Translations under genes and position numbers: made by a program
Origin: Schleiferiaceae bacterium
GTDB taxonomy: Bacteria > Bacteroidota > Bacteroidia > Flavobacteriales > Schleiferiaceae
Reading direction: 5' to 3'
DNA length: 64,000 bases
Assembly: GCA_029254375.1 (NCBI GenBank)
Contig: JAQWXR010000003.1
Span: forward strand, 1-64,000
The notes under the pieces: model-generated
The model's input: only the letters and a program-made list of their open reading frames with translations
Database searches by the model: none
What the model was told of the DNA's origin: nothing
Part shown: one piece after another, positions 63,405 to 64,000 of the stretch
Position numbering within the stretch: position 1 is the stretch's first letter
Layout: every line of letters begins with the position of its first letter

Positions 63405-64000
63405 ATGACGAGCGCCCTAATTCTCACCAGCCTCCTACACCTGGCGGCTCTAGATAGCGTTTGCACCATTCAGGCGGCCCCAAGTGTGGAGCACTTTGAG
63501 GACTCTGCCTGGCAAATTGGTGCTGTGATTTTTAGCGACCCTGGAGAACTTGATCCATGCTGGTCGAGGACAGATACTGCCGGATATTATTGGACGCCCT
63601 ATGTTGGAATTACTTCCGGCGGTTTTTCAGGGCCTTACAATGGAGTAGGTGGCTCTGGGAAATACCTCTACACCTCCCCAACGGGTCCTGGTCCCTCCAG
63701 CACCTCGTTGATTACTCCACGCTATTATGTGGCCTCTTTAGATACTCCTGCGATCGAGTTTTACACACATATTCTCGCTTTTCCCTCCTCTAATTTTCAG
63801 TCTTTCGTGGTAGCCGCGGATACGGGGAGTGGATGGTTTCCTCTTCAAACGTTTACCTCCTCTACGCAGACGACCAAGTTGTCCCCATGGGATAGACATG
63901 TCCTATACTTAAATCCCTTCCGAGCGGACACGATGCAGTTCAAATTCACTGTGAATCGCTCCCTGAACGCCTTTCTCAAGGTGGGTTTGGATGAATTCTC
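63405..64000 (+). CDS. Secreted protein, MAM-like N-terminal region, truncated by window end
   Basis: Open frame to the window edge: MTSALILTSLLHLAALDSVCTIQAAPSVEHFEDSAWQIGAVIF...; absent from the ORF track because no stop is reached. Confidence 0.7.
   Translation, partial: MTSALILTSLLHLAALDSVCTIQAAPSVEHFEDSAWQIGAVIFSDPGELDPCWSRTDTAGYYWTPYVGITSGGFSGPYNGVGGSGKYLYTSPTGPGPSSTSLITPRYYVASLDTPAIEFYTHILAFPSSNFQSFVVAADTGSGWFPLQTFTSSTQTTKLSPWDRHVLYLNPFRADTMQFKFTVNRSLNAFLKVGLDEF

Overview
The window looks like a Bacteroidota chromosome segment, probably a Flavobacteriales relative. I infer this from T9SS C-terminal domains, DUF6427/DUF6341-like genes, TAnnTTTG-type promoters and the style of the sdh operon. 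About 5.6 kb at the left end is accessory. It holds the C-terminus of an RHS-repeat protein whose AT-rich tip carries a HEFGH zincin-like motif, followed by an overlapping small exported ORF that could be its immunity protein. Next comes a reduced mobile-element module on the minus strand: a RepA-like ATPase with a C-terminal HTH, a small ORF, an excisionase-like HTH gene and a 327-aa unknown. The module is flanked by a palindrome cluster on one side and an orphan 3' half of a tRNA-Asn on the other. No integrase or relaxase is visible. From about 5.8 kb to the right end the content is mostly housekeeping: tRNA-Ser(GGA), ansA-like, TatD, sucB/sucA, prenyl synthase, rfbA, an RND-type transporter, hemW, a histidine kinase, an aldehyde dehydrogenase, sdhCAB, thiL, gdhA, rnr, M1 peptidase, tadA, aspS, a ClC channel, a large T9SS propeller protein, purQ, a ureohydrolase, asd, a TonB receptor, msrA, purD and a Na+/solute symporter. 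The most interesting items are the RHS tip/immunity pair, the mobile-element end structures (palindromes, operator-like repeats, tRNA fragment), a possible attenuator ahead of the T9SS gene, and TACCTTYG-like promoter motifs lying 4-6 nt from several start codons, which suggests leaderless mRNAs. I found no clearly complete new multi-gene system. All calls come from reading the sequence and the supplied ORFs; no searches were run.
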